Assembly (NCBI RefSeq): GCF_937616625.2
Contig: NC_065574.1
Coordinates: forward strand, 29,142,501-29,206,500
Origin: Mercurialis annua
Lineage: Eukaryota; Streptophyta; Magnoliopsida; Malpighiales; Euphorbiaceae
Direction of reading: 5' to 3'
DNA length: 64,000 nucleotides
Numbering within the stretch: the first letter of the stretch is position 1; each line of letters starts with the position of its first letter. The notes beneath the pieces are model-generated. The model ran no database searches and was not told the DNA's origin. It saw only the letters and a list, made by a program, of their open reading frames with translations. Below, in pieces: positions 11,459 through 21,726 of this stretch. The translations under genes and the position numbers were made by a program.

Positions 11459-11637
11459 CCTATTGGGCGACAATAGGACTGTGTGATCACCAGTTTTTGA
11501 TATAACTCAGCTGGGAGCTGATGATGAATATGAAACTTACGATTGGATTATGATTTCGATACGAAAGTGAACTCGGCTACGGTGTAGCCTGGAAGTCCCC
11601 GTATCTAGTGGCTGGGCCACCAGCGAGTTGGACTCGC
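11459..11637 (+). other. Chain of five short hairpins in gypsy B 5' LTR
   Basis: Consecutive perfect stems: CCTATTG/CAATAGG (11459-11477), CAGCT/AGCTG with GGG loop (11508-11520), GGCTAC/GTAGCC with GGT loop (11575-11589), GTGGC/GCCAC with TGG loop (11608-11620) and GCGAGT/ACTCGC with TGG loop (11623-11637). Downstream are CAGTATAT/ATATACTG (11784-11803) and GACTTCT/AGAAGTC (11850-11874). The set recurs in element D. In the 3' LTR of B the first two stems are damaged. Confidence 0.8.
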
Positions 11638-12217
11638 AATTGATATTTATGATTGGGTTGATCGAATGACTATTAGCATGTTTGAGGATTAAGGTTTCAT
11701 TCGGATCCTGTACTTGGCTGCATATGGTTGATTACGATTTTATGTTTTATTTGAATACTTATTAGTAAATGTATGAACTCACTCAGTATATCCCAATATA
11801 CTGACCCCTCACAGATTTCCTTTCAGGATAAAGACGCTTTGAAGCAACGGACTTCTATCCTACTTCCAGAAGTCTGTATTTTTGAGTATGTAAAGAAACA
11901 TTACTTTACTCTTAGAGCTGCAGTAGATAAGTATTTTGTCAGTCAGCTTGTATCTAAAGTTTTCTGTAAATATTACTTTAACGTTTTAAAGTTTTAAACG
12001 TTTTACGCTTACTGCGCTATATATATTGTGACTGCCAGAGGATATGTGTGCCTGGCATGTGCGCTTCTGCATGGCACGTGTTTATTTATGTCATGCACAA
12101 CGTTTATGATTCGCGAACAATTATTTTACGTTTTTTTTAGGCTTGCTACGGGTTTCGGAGCAACCACTCCCATTCCCTAGCGCCGGTCTCGGCTCTGAGA
12201 TTGGGTCGTGACAATGT

Positions 12218-12229
12218 TGGTATCAGAGC
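12218..12229 (+). other. Primer-binding site of gypsy B
   Basis: TGGTATCAGAGC, 4 bp after the 5' LTR, complementary to the 3' end of plant initiator methionine tRNA, which would prime minus-strand synthesis. The rest of the leader up to 12476 shows no ORF worth reporting. Confidence 0.9.
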
Positions 12230-12476
12230 ATGGTCCAGTTACCATTGCTTATGTCAGAAGAGTGATTAATTTTCATAGGATTCTACTGCAGCACATAGGA
12301 CTCGAGTCTTGTCTTTGTTACGTATTCATTTGATTTTCAAACTTTCAGCTTTCCCTCTAGGATGTGAGTCTGTCTTACGTTTGTGTTCGCTTGTGATGAG
12401 ATGCGCGTTCAATACGATATGCATTTGCAATAATATACGATTATGTAGCTAAGTAACGATGTTTGTCTCGGTCAGG

Positions 12477-13202
12477 ATGTCTGACCAACGACAAGAAGTA
12501 GAGCGAGCTGCCGTTGCAGCGCGAAATGTTATAGAAGGGGCGCATGACGTCCATCCAGAAGCTCAAGATGAGTCTTCTGTTCAGGGAGGAGGTGGTGGCC
12601 AAGAGGCCCAGGCGCAGGCACCTGGAGTGCAAGCGCAAGCCCAGCAACCTAATGTTGTGGGTTTTGATATGAATCAGTTCCTTACGGGAATTGCGGCATT
12701 GCAAGCTAATCAGGCAGAGGTGCAGAATATGCATCGTGAACAACTTCAACAGCAACAGCTACGCAATGTTGCTGTCACTGATCGAGATATCGTTTTGGCT
12801 TATATGCGCCTCAAGCCAACTAAGTTTGACAGTACAGGCGATGCTCTCGATTTCCTCGAAGAAGTAGAACGTAATGCTCGACGCCTGCAAGCTAATGAGA
12901 GACAGACCATCATTATGGTGGAAATGTCATTGAAAGGACCTGCGAAAGATTGGTTTCAGCAGCATATTCAGCCAACCATGGATACTATGACCTGGACTGA
13001 ATTTGCAAACCACTTTAGGGAATACTTTTTACCATATGCGGTGACGGAGAGTTATCGTAGTCAGTGGTTGACCCTGAGTAGAGGCAATCGATCTGTGCAA
13101 GAGTATGTAACGGAGTTTACCAGAGTGAGTAGGTTTGCACCAGACCTGACTACAGACCCTGTTAGAGTGAACTCGAGGTTTGTAGAAGGCTCTAGGAGCT
13201 GA
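12477..13202 (+). CDS. gag: Gag, N-terminal part (gypsy B)
   Basis: Structural protein forming the virus-like particle. I place the start at ATG 12477 (MSDQRQ...) because element D's Gag begins in the same way (MSGQ) after a similar CAG. The in-frame ATG at 12459 is an alternative. The first 80 residues are rich in Q, G and A. The retrotransposon Gag fold follows, with matching stretches such as [24 protein letters not shown] and [11 protein letters not shown]. One extra base near 13189 (GGCTCT where GGTCT would keep frame) shifts reading, so the ORF ends at 13202 while the Gag similarity continues in the next frame. Translation as sequenced would give a truncated Gag without its zinc knuckle. 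Confidence 0.9.
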   Translation: MSDQRQEVERAAVAARNVIEGAHDVHPEAQDESSVQGGGGGQEAQAQAPGVQAQAQQPNVVGFDMNQFLTGIAALQANQAEVQNMHREQLQQQQLRNVAVTDRDIVLAYMRLKPTKFDSTGDALDFLEEVERNARRLQANERQTIIMVEMSLKGPAKDWFQQHIQPTMDTMTWTEFANHFREYFLPYAVTESYRSQWLTLSRGNRSVQEYVTEFTRVSRFAPDLTTDPVRVNSRFVEGSRS

Positions 13203-16200
13203 ATTTGTGAGTCTGACGTCTGATATCGGACGAACCCTAGTGCAACTGATCGATAGTGCTAGACAAATGGAAGTTTCTCTGATCCGTTTTGGAAGAATTC
13301 CTGACCCTTCCAATGTTGCACCTGTGAGAGATAATACGTTTCGCAGCGTACAGAGCGCACCTACCCGATCATATGCTGGGAGTTATTCTCGACCTCCATC
13401 ACGTCAACAGAGAAATAAGAGAGCTCGGTATGGAACTAGAGTCAGTACTTCAGGCACCGGATTTAGTGCCAGATCGATGAGTGACATTGGAGGCGGAGTT
13501 CCTTTATGTCTGAATTGTAATAGGAGGCACTACGGCGCGTGTTACACTGCTAATGGAGCATGTTTTAATTGTGGTCAACGGGGCCATTTCGCTAGAGACT
13601 GTCCGAGGCAGATGCCCCAAGGCTCAATGACTACTGTGGTACAGCCTTCTTATCAGCAGCAGAGAACCGCACAGCAGATAGCGTCAGGATATGATCAGAT
13701 AGGAAGTACCTTTACTGGCCAGAGAGGCCGTGGCTATGGAAATCGTGGAGGAAGAAATGGCGGAGGACGCGGTACTGGTCAGACTTCGCAGGCTGGCGGA
13801 AGTCAGGCTAGGGTCTTTGCACTGAATCCTCAGGAGGCTCAGGCTTCCAATGCAGTGGTGCAAGGTACCTTTCCTATCGCTTATCAAGACGCATTAATTT
13901 TATTTGATCCGGGCGCTACGCATTCGTTTGTTTCACCTAGTTTTGTTAGTAAGTTAGTAGTGCAACCAGCGTATCTTAGGAATCCCTTATCCGTAGCTAC
14001 TCCCGTTGGAGAAAGTGTGGAAGTTAGTATCGTTTACCCGTCTTGTCCTGTGAAAGTTCAAGGACGAGATTTGGTAGTTGACTTGATTTTACTTGAGGTT
14101 TTAGCTTTTGACGTCATACTAGGAATGGATTGGCTAGCTCAGCACTACGCCAATGTGGATTGCCGGAAGAAGACGGTGACGTTTAATACGCCTGGGATTG
14201 AAGCGGTTTCAATTCAGGGTGATAAGATGGAATCTTCTACGAGTATCATTTCAGCTATTAAAGCTTGTAGTATGTTGAAGAAGGGATGTCAAGGATTCTT
14301 AGCAGTAGTACGAGACGTGGAGAAGAAAAGTGTAAATTTAAGTGACGTGCCAGTTGTGTCGGAATATCCAGACGTTTTTCCAGAGGAATTACCTGGATTA
14401 CCCCCAGATCGCGAGATTGAATTTTGTATCGAATTGGCTCTTGGCACGAAGCCAATATCGATACCTCCTTATCGAATGGCGCCAGCAGAGCACAAAGAAC
14501 TTAAGGATCAGTTAGAAGAATTGTTTGATCGTGGTTTTATCAGGCCGAGTGTATCCCCGTGGGGTGCACCAGTGCTGTTCGTGAAAAAGAAGGATGGATC
14601 GCTTCGACTATGTATCGATTATCGACAGCTGAATAAGGTGACGATTAAGAATAAGTATATGTTACCTAGAATTGACGATTTGTTCGACCAGTTACAAGGA
14701 GCGAAATTTTTCTCCAAGATTGATCTGAGATCAGGCTATCATCAATTGAAGATTCGTGACGATGACATACAAAAGACTGCTTTCCGAACTCGATATGGAC
14801 ATTATGAGTTTCTCGTTATGTCATTCGGATTGACGAACTCCCCAGCAGCCTTCATGGATTTGATGAATAGAATATTCAAACCGTACTTGGATCAGTTCGT
14901 GATCGTGTTCATTGACGATATTTTAATTTATTCGCGTACAGAGGAAGAGCACGCTCAACATTTGCGAATAGTACTACAGACACTAAGAGAACATCAGCTT
15001 TACGCCAAATTCTCTAAATGTGAATTTTGGCTAACAGAAGTCGCTTTCTTAGGTCATGTGGTTTCACAAAGCGGCATTAAGGTTGACCCAAAGAAGATTG
15101 AAGCTGTGATAGAATGGAAACGGCCTGAATCGGTTACGGAAGTTAGAAGTTTCCTTGGTTTAGCGGGATATTACAGACGATTTGTACAGGATTTTTCAAA
15201 GATCGCTGTACCTTTGACGAAGTTAACTCAGAAGAACGCGAAATTCAACTGGACGGACCAGTGTAAGCTCAGTTTTCTGAAACTGAAAGAGTGCCTAACG
15301 ACGGCACCAGTCTTAGCACTACCAGAAGGAACGGAAGGATTCACAGTTTACTGTGATGCATCAAGAATCGGACTAGGATGTGTTCTTATGCAACACGGTA
15401 GAGTAATAGCGTACGCTTCGCGACAGTTCAAGAAGCACGAAACGAACTATCCGACGCATGATCTAGAGTTAGCAGCGGTGATTTTTGCGTTAAAGATTTG
15501 GAGACATTATTTATACGGCGCTATGTGTGAGATCTTTACAGATCATAAAAGCTTGAAGTACATTTTTGACCAACGAGAGTTAAACCTCAGACAACGACGA
15601 TGGATGGAGTTACTAAAAGATTACGATTGTACGATACAATACCATCCAGGCAAGGCCAACGTAGTGGCGGATGCATTAAGCAGGAAGTCGGCAGGAAGTC
15701 TCGCGCATGTTACAACGACGTGGCGGAGACCATTAATCAACGAGATTCATACGATGTTTAGCCAAGGGGTTGAGTTTGAGATCTCATCTCTCGGAAACCT
15801 AATGGCTCAGTTAATGATACGATCGACGTTGATAGATCAGATCAAAGAGTTGCAAGCAGACGACCCTCAATTGAAGCATCTAATTGAGGAAGTTCAACAA
15901 AGAAAGAGTCAAGATTTCAGTATCGTCAACGGAATTTTGAAATACGGCAATCGAATGTGCGTTCAAGATATGGAAGATCTAAGACAAAAGATCATGGAAG
16001 AGACACATGGAACGATCTATAGCGTTCATCCTGGTTCCACGAAAATGTACCACGACATCAAATCAACGTATTGGTGGAGCGGAATGAAGAAAGACATCGC
16101 AGAGTTCGTGGCGAAATGCCCGACTTGTCAGCAAGTCAAATTGGAGCATCAGCGACCTTACGGATTTCTTCAGCCGTTACCCATCCCGGAGTGGAAGTGG

Positions 16201-16755
16201 GAGCAGATCACGATGGATTTCGTAATCGGATTACCCAAGACGCAGAAAGGGTTTGACTCTATTTGGGTAATCGTGGATCGTTTGACGAAGTCAGCACACT
16301 TCATACCTATCAAGACAACGTATTCTGCAGCAAAGTTGGCAGAGATTTATATCGATAAAATCGTGAGCCTACACGGAGTTCCCGTGTCAATCGTTTCAGA
16401 TAGAGGTTCCGTATTTACCTCTCATTTCTGGAAGAGCTTACAAGACGCGTTAGGAACACGATTGAATTTTAGCACTGCGTTTCATCCTCAGACAGACGGC
16501 CAGTCTGAGCGGACGATTCAAACGTTAGAAGATATGCTTCGACTTTGCGTATTAGACTTCGGAGGTAGTTGGGATACGTACCTACCTCTAGTCGTGTTTG
16601 CCTACAACAACAGCTATCATTCGAGCATCGAGATGGCTCCTTACGAAGCATTATATGGTCGCAAGTGTCGATCCCCTATCTGTTGGGATGAAGTTGGTGA
16701 ACGAAAGCTCACTGGAGCAGAGATCATCCAGATTACGTCAAAAAAGTACCGTTGA
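13190..16755 (+). CDS. pol: Gag C-terminus, protease, reverse transcriptase, RNase H and integrase (gypsy B)
   Basis: Long open frame; residue numbers count from 13207. The Gag zinc knuckle [14 protein letters not shown] is at 119-132. The protease site reads D234-P-G-ATHSF where DSG or DTG is more usual. Reverse transcriptase begins with a [15 protein letters not shown] motif and has the catalytic FIDD at 568-571. RNase H has its first aspartate at 717 (YCDAS). The integrase has an HPG...CPTC zinc-binding region and a D1004, D1065, E1101 triad with the canonical 35-residue spacing between the last two. It would copy RNA into DNA and insert it. The frame ends at 16755 because a run of six A (16740-16745) lacks one base. 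There is no start codon of its own: it is the continuation of the shifted Gag. Confidence 0.93.
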
Positions 16756-17195
16756 TAAAGCAACGTTTGAATACTGCTTCCAGTCGACAGAAGAGTTACG
16801 CGGACCCCAAGAGGAAGGATATCGAATTTCAGCTCGGAGACTACGTGTTTCTCAAAGTATCACCGATGAAGGGAGTAATTCGTTTCGGAAAGAAGGGTAA
16901 ATTGGCTCCGAGATATGTCGGACCATATCAGATCATGGAACGTATAGGCTCAGTTGCCTATAAGCTAGACTTGCAACAGGAAATGTCGCAAGTTCATCCG
17001 GTCTTCCATATTTCCATGCTTCGAAAGTATGTACCAGACCCTTCTCGAATAATTCAACCACAAGTGGTGGACGTGAGCGAAGAACTAACTTACGAAGAAC
17101 GGCCAGTGCAGATTGTCGATACGCAGATACGACAATTGCGAACGAAAAGAATTCCAATGGTGAAAGTTATCTGTTTACTCAAGGTACGTGGCTAA
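16752..17195 (+). CDS. Integrase C-terminal domain with truncated chromodomain (gypsy B)
   Basis: Continues the polyprotein after the A-run frameshift. Residues about 25-95 contain the [27 protein letters not shown] and [13 protein letters not shown] blocks of the gypsy integrase C-terminus (GPY/F module). A chromodomain start follows ([19 protein letters not shown]). In Tekay-type elements this continues through a W-rich segment and a final ERYP-LF. Here the text jumps from MVKV to a short unrelated tail ending in a stop at 17195. The downstream DNA in another frame reads like the normal end, so about 20 codons of the chromodomain seem to have been lost by a frame-shifting deletion. In chromoviruses that domain is linked to targeting heterochromatin. 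Confidence 0.85.
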   Translation: MIKQRLNTASSRQKSYADPKRKDIEFQLGDYVFLKVSPMKGVIRFGKKGKLAPRYVGPYQIMERIGSVAYKLDLQQEMSQVHPVFHISMLRKYVPDPSRIIQPQVVDVSEELTYEERPVQIVDTQIRQLRTKRIPMVKVICLLKVRG

Positions 17196-17217
17196 TTTTA
17201 AATTCGAGGACGAATTT

Positions 17218-17236
17218 ATTTTAAGGGGGGGGTGAA
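17218..17236 (+). other. Polypurine tract of gypsy B
   Basis: AAGGGGGGGGGTGAA-type run just before the 3' LTR, preceded by TTCGAGGACGAATTT. The same GAGGACGAATTT and purine run precede the 3' LTR of element D, another link between the two. Confidence 0.85.
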
Positions 17237-19497
17237 TGTAATACCCCAAAATATTTTAAGATAATTACGTCGTGCCACATGTCGTGATTTCTGATAAATT
17301 AAATTAAGGAGAATTTAATTTAATTATATCGGAAATTCAAGAATAAAATTTAATGAGTCAATTAGCGGGATTAAAGGAATTAATTTTGAAAATTTGGATG
17401 TGAATACATTTTGGGGCTAAGTTGTAAATTTTGAAAAGTTTAGGGGCTAAAGTGCAAATTAGCCAATTAAGCCCAAAAATAGAAATTTGAGGATTTTCGA
17501 TGGAAATCTATATTTTAAGTTAGTATTATTTATTCGGAGATAAATAATACGTATTTGAATTAATAGAAAGATTAATTGAATAGGTTTTGGACTAAATTGA
17601 AACTTTTGAAAAGTTTCGAGGACCAAATGGCAAGTTAGCCATTATACATAAGATTTCCTTCAGTTGAAGGATCCAGATCCTTCACTCTCCAACTTCTTCT
17701 CCTTTCTCATTTTCTTCGACGAAGGCTTACGGTTCCGTCGCTCGATTCCGTCTCTCGTCCATTTTCGACGTTTAATAGCTCGAATTGATCGTATTCTCGA
17801 GGCGAATCACGGTAAGCTTGACGTTTTACCGTTTCGTTGATTATATTTTAAGTTATATCGATTCAAAGTTTTAGGTCACGAAACGATTTTATCGTTTTAT
17901 CGAGTATAGGATTGATATATAGCGCTTTGAGCTTAGAATATGCGTTTTGGTTGAGTTTGGAGCGTTTTTACGTATTTAGCAGGTCGGAAACCCCGGAAAT
18001 TGATTCCGGGGGATCGCGCACGACAGTACACGATCGTGTACTTGTGGTACACGAACGTGTACCATCAATGGTACACGAACGTGTACCAAGGTACACGAAC
18101 GTGTACCAACATGTGGTACACGACCGTGTACCAAGGTACACGACCGTGTACCAAGGTACACGAACGTGTACCATCAAGGTACACGAACGTGTACCTCCCT
18201 GCACGAGCGTGCACCCTTCGATTCTCGCACCGCGAATCTTCGTACCTCGGTTGAATTAATGGAATTTACGTATTGAATCGGAAATCAAATAATAGTTAAT
18301 CGACTAATGAGAATAGTTAACCTAATGGGGTTAAACGGGAATTTGATTAGAAGTGATTTACGATCCGTAAACGAGTTTGATACCGTTATCGGGATATGCG
18401 TGAGAAGCACGACGATTAATGAAAGTAAAATGTGTCGAATCTTGAGTCTAGAGTCAATCTTAGAATAGGAATCTGATACAAGTCAAATGTTTTAAAATTG
18501 TTTTAGATTTGGCGAGGCAAGAGGCAGCTGGACCAGTAGTTCGGGAAGCTTGACGTTCTAAAGCCCCGACGTATTTTTGGATAAGCGTTTTCTGTGAGTT
18601 TATATGATTTGCTTTTAAAGTATTTATTTAAGAAATTATTTTATATTGCTTATTAATTGAACCGCATGTTTTATATGTGAATCTTTTATACGAATTGCAT
18701 ATGCTTGATTTGAAACCAGTATTGATCCAATGGAACGTGCAACCTATTTGGCGACAATATGACTGTGTGATCACCAGTTTTTGATATAACTCAGCTGGGA
18801 GATGATGATGAATATGAAACTTACGATTGGGTTATGATTTCGATACGAGAGTGAACTCGGCTACGGTGTAGCCTGGAAGTCCCCGTATCTAGTGGCTGGG
18901 CCACCAGCGAGTTGGACTCGCAATTGATATTTATGATTGGGTTGATCGAATGACTATTAGCATGTTTGAGGATTAAGGTTTCATTCGGATCCTGTACTTG
19001 GCTGCATATGGTTGATTACGATTTTATGTTTTATTTGAATACTTATTAGTAAATGTATGAACTCACTCAGTATATCCCAATATACTGACCCCTCACAGAT
19101 TTCCTTTCAGGATAAAGACGCTTTGAAGCAACGGACTTCTATCCTACTTCCAGAAGTCTGTATTTTTGAGTATGTAAAGAAACATTACTTTACTCTTAGA
19201 GCTGCAGTAGATAAGTATTTTGTCAGTCAGCTTGTATATAAAGTTTTCTGTAAATATTACTTTAACGTTTTAAAGTTTTAAACGTTTTACGCTTGCTGCG
19301 CTATATATATTGTGACTGCCAGAGGATATGTGTGCCTGGCATGTGCGCTTCTGCATGGCACGTGTTTATTTATATCATGCATAACGTTTATGATTCGCGA
19401 ACAATTATTTTACGTTTTTTTTAGGCTTGCTACGGGTTTCGGAGCAACCACTCCCATTCCCTAGCGCCGGTCTCGGCTCTGAGATTGGGTCGTGACA
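17237..19497 (+). repeat. 3' LTR of gypsy B (2261 bp)
   Basis: Begins TGTAATACCCC and ends GTCGTGACA, matching 9996-12213. Its palindrome array (18026-18214) has eight full units plus the end variant, against six plus the variant in the 5' LTR. The ORF at 19057-19281 is repeated in the 5' LTR and lies in LTR sequence; I do not consider it a gene. Confidence 0.95.
18026..18214 (+). repeat. Palindromic minisatellite in gypsy B 3' LTR
   Basis: Eight units of GGTACACGNNCGTGTACC type (centres AT, AA, AA, AA, AC, AC, AA, AA) and a TGCACGAGCGTGCA end unit. The arms are constant while the central two bases vary. Confidence 0.9.
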
Positions 19498-19502
19498 AAC
19501 GC
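19498..19502 (+). repeat. 3' target-site duplication of gypsy B (AACGC)
   Basis: Identical to 9991-9995. The satellite resumes immediately. Confidence 0.95.
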
Positions 19503-21726
19503 ACACTTTTATATAGCCTAACCATGCTTAGGTAATCTGGACGACGCGTTAGAGATACTTGTGACGCGACATAAGCATGGTATTCGAAACAACGGGTTAA
19601 AGACACTTGAGACGCGACATACTAATATAGCATCACTTTTCACGCACACTTTGCGTAATATAACCTAACCATGCTTAGGTAACCGAAACGACGCGTTAAA
19701 TAGACATGAGATGTGACATACTAATCTATTGTCACTTTTAACGCACACATTACCTAATATAAACTAACCACGCTTACGTAATCGGAACGACGCGTCAAAA
19801 AGACTTGACACACGACATACAAATCTACCATCACTTTTTATGCACTCTTTGCGTAATTTAACCTAACCATGCTTAGGTAATCGAAATGACACATCAAAAA
19901 GACTTTAGACGCGACATACTAATCTATTTCACTTTTCACGCACACTTTGCATAGTATTAACTAATCATGCTTAGGTAATTGGAACGATGCGTTAGAGAGA
20001 CTTGTGACGTGAAATTAGAATGTTAATGAAACGACGCCTTAAAGAGACTTTACACGCGACATACTAATCTAACGTCACTTTTGGCGCACACTTTGCGCAA
20101 TATAACCTAACCATGCTTCAGTAATCGGACCGACGCGTTATAGAGAAATGAGATGCGACATACTAATCTAGCGTCACTTTTAACGCACACTTTGTATAGT
20201 ATAACCTAACCATGGTTCGGTAATCGGACCGACGCGTCATAGAGACATGAGATGCGACATACTAATCTAGCGTCACTTCTTACGCACACCTTGCGTAATA
20301 TAACCTATGATGCATAGGTAATCGGAACAACGCGTTAAAGAGACTTGAGACGCGACATACTAATCTAGAGTCACTTTTTAAACAAGCTATGCATAATATT
20401 ACCTAACCATGATTAGATAATCGAAACGACGCGTTAAAGAAACTTAAGACGCGACATACTAATCTAGCCTCACTTTTCACGCACACTTTGCGTAATGTAA
20501 CCTAACTATGCTTAGGTAATTGGAACGACGCGTTAGAGAGACTTGTGACGCGACATAAGCATGGTAATCGAAACGACGCGTTAAAGAGACTTGAGAAGCG
20601 ACATACTAATCTAGCGTCACTTTTCACGCACACTTTACATAATATAACCTAGCAATGCTTAGGTAATTTGAATGACGCATTAGAGAGTTTTGTGACTCGA
20701 CAGAAGCATGGTAATTGAAACAACGCCTTAATGAGACTTAAGATGCGACATACTAATCTAGCGTCACTTTTCACGCACACTTTGCGTAATATTATCTAAC
20801 CATGCTTAGGTAATCGAAACGACGCGTTAAATGGACTTCAGACGCGACAAACAAATCTAGCGTCACTTTTCAAGTACACTTTGCGTAATATAACCTAACC
20901 ATGCTTAGTTAATTGGAACAACGCGTTAAAGAGACTTGAGACGCAACATACAAATCTAACGTCATTTTTCACTCACACTCTGCGTAATATAACCTAACCA
21001 TGCAAAGGAAATCGGAACGACGCGTTAAAGTAACTTGTGACGCACACTTTGTATAATATAACCTAACCATGATTAGGTAATCGGAACGACGCGTTAGAGA
21101 GACTTGTGACGCCACATAAGCATGGTAATCGAAACGACGCGTTAAAGAGACTTGAGATGCGACATACTAATCTAGCATTACTTTTCACGCACACTTTGCG
21201 TATATAACCTAACCATGCTTAGGCAATCGGAACGACGCGTTAAAGAGACTTGTGACGCGACATACTAATCTAGTGTCACTTTTCACGCACCCTCTGCGCA
21301 ATTTAACCTAACGATGCTTAGGTAATCGGAACGACGCGTTAAAGAGACTTGTGACGCGACATAGCAATCTAGCTTCACTTTTAACGCACACTTTCCATAA
21401 TATAAATTAACCATGCTTAGGTAATCAGAACGACGCGTTAGAGAAGCTTGTGACGCGACATAAGCATGGTAATCAAAACGACGCGTTAAAGAGATTTGAG
21501 ACGTGACATACTAATCTAGAGTCACTTTTCCCGCACACTTTGCGTAATATAACCAAACCATGCTTAGGTAATCGGAACGATGTGTTAAAGAAACTTGTGA
21601 CGCGACATATTAATCTTGCATCACTTTTAACGCACACTTTGCGTAATATAACCTAACCATGCTTAGGTAATCGTAACGACGCGTTAGAGAGACTTGTGAC
21701 GTGACATAAGCATGGCAATCGAAACG
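19498..21726 (-). repeat. Satellite array, block 3 (reverse orientation)
   Basis: Continues block 2 after element B, with the same 99/147-bp units on the minus strand. It ends in mid-unit at about 21726 against the foreign insertion. Confidence 0.95.

Larger units (their letters stand above)
9996..12213 (+). repeat. 5' LTR of gypsy B (2218 bp)
   Basis: Begins TGTAATACCCC and ends GTCGTGACA. It pairs with 17237-19497, which is 43 bp longer, mostly because it has two more units in the palindrome array. It holds a perfect-arm hairpin GAAGGATC/GATCCTTC (10425-10442), a hairpin at 10750-10770, the palindrome array and a downstream hairpin chain. A weak TATA-like TTATACATAA lies at 10401. Confidence 0.95.
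9996..19497 (+). mobile_element. Ty3/gypsy chromovirus-like element B (Tekay/Del-like), near-intact
   Basis: A 9502-bp LTR retrotransposon inserted in the satellite, bounded by TG...CA LTRs and the perfect 5-bp duplication AACGC. Its order is LTR, tRNA primer site, gag, protease, reverse transcriptase, RNase H, integrase with a C-terminal GKKGKL-type module, polypurine tract, LTR. This is the gypsy gene order. The post-integrase region and its VQI-L-RTKRIP-VKV stretch resemble Tekay/Del chromoviruses. Two single-base frameshifts (near 13189 and 16740-16745) and a shortened chromodomain prevent full function as sequenced. The LTRs are very similar, so insertion was fairly recent. Confidence 0.95.

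Noticed and set aside
11773..11997. A 74-codon ORF repeated at 19057-19281
   Set aside because: It lies in both LTRs of element B and is conserved only because the LTRs are copies. Stem-forming sequence explains its conservation better than coding.
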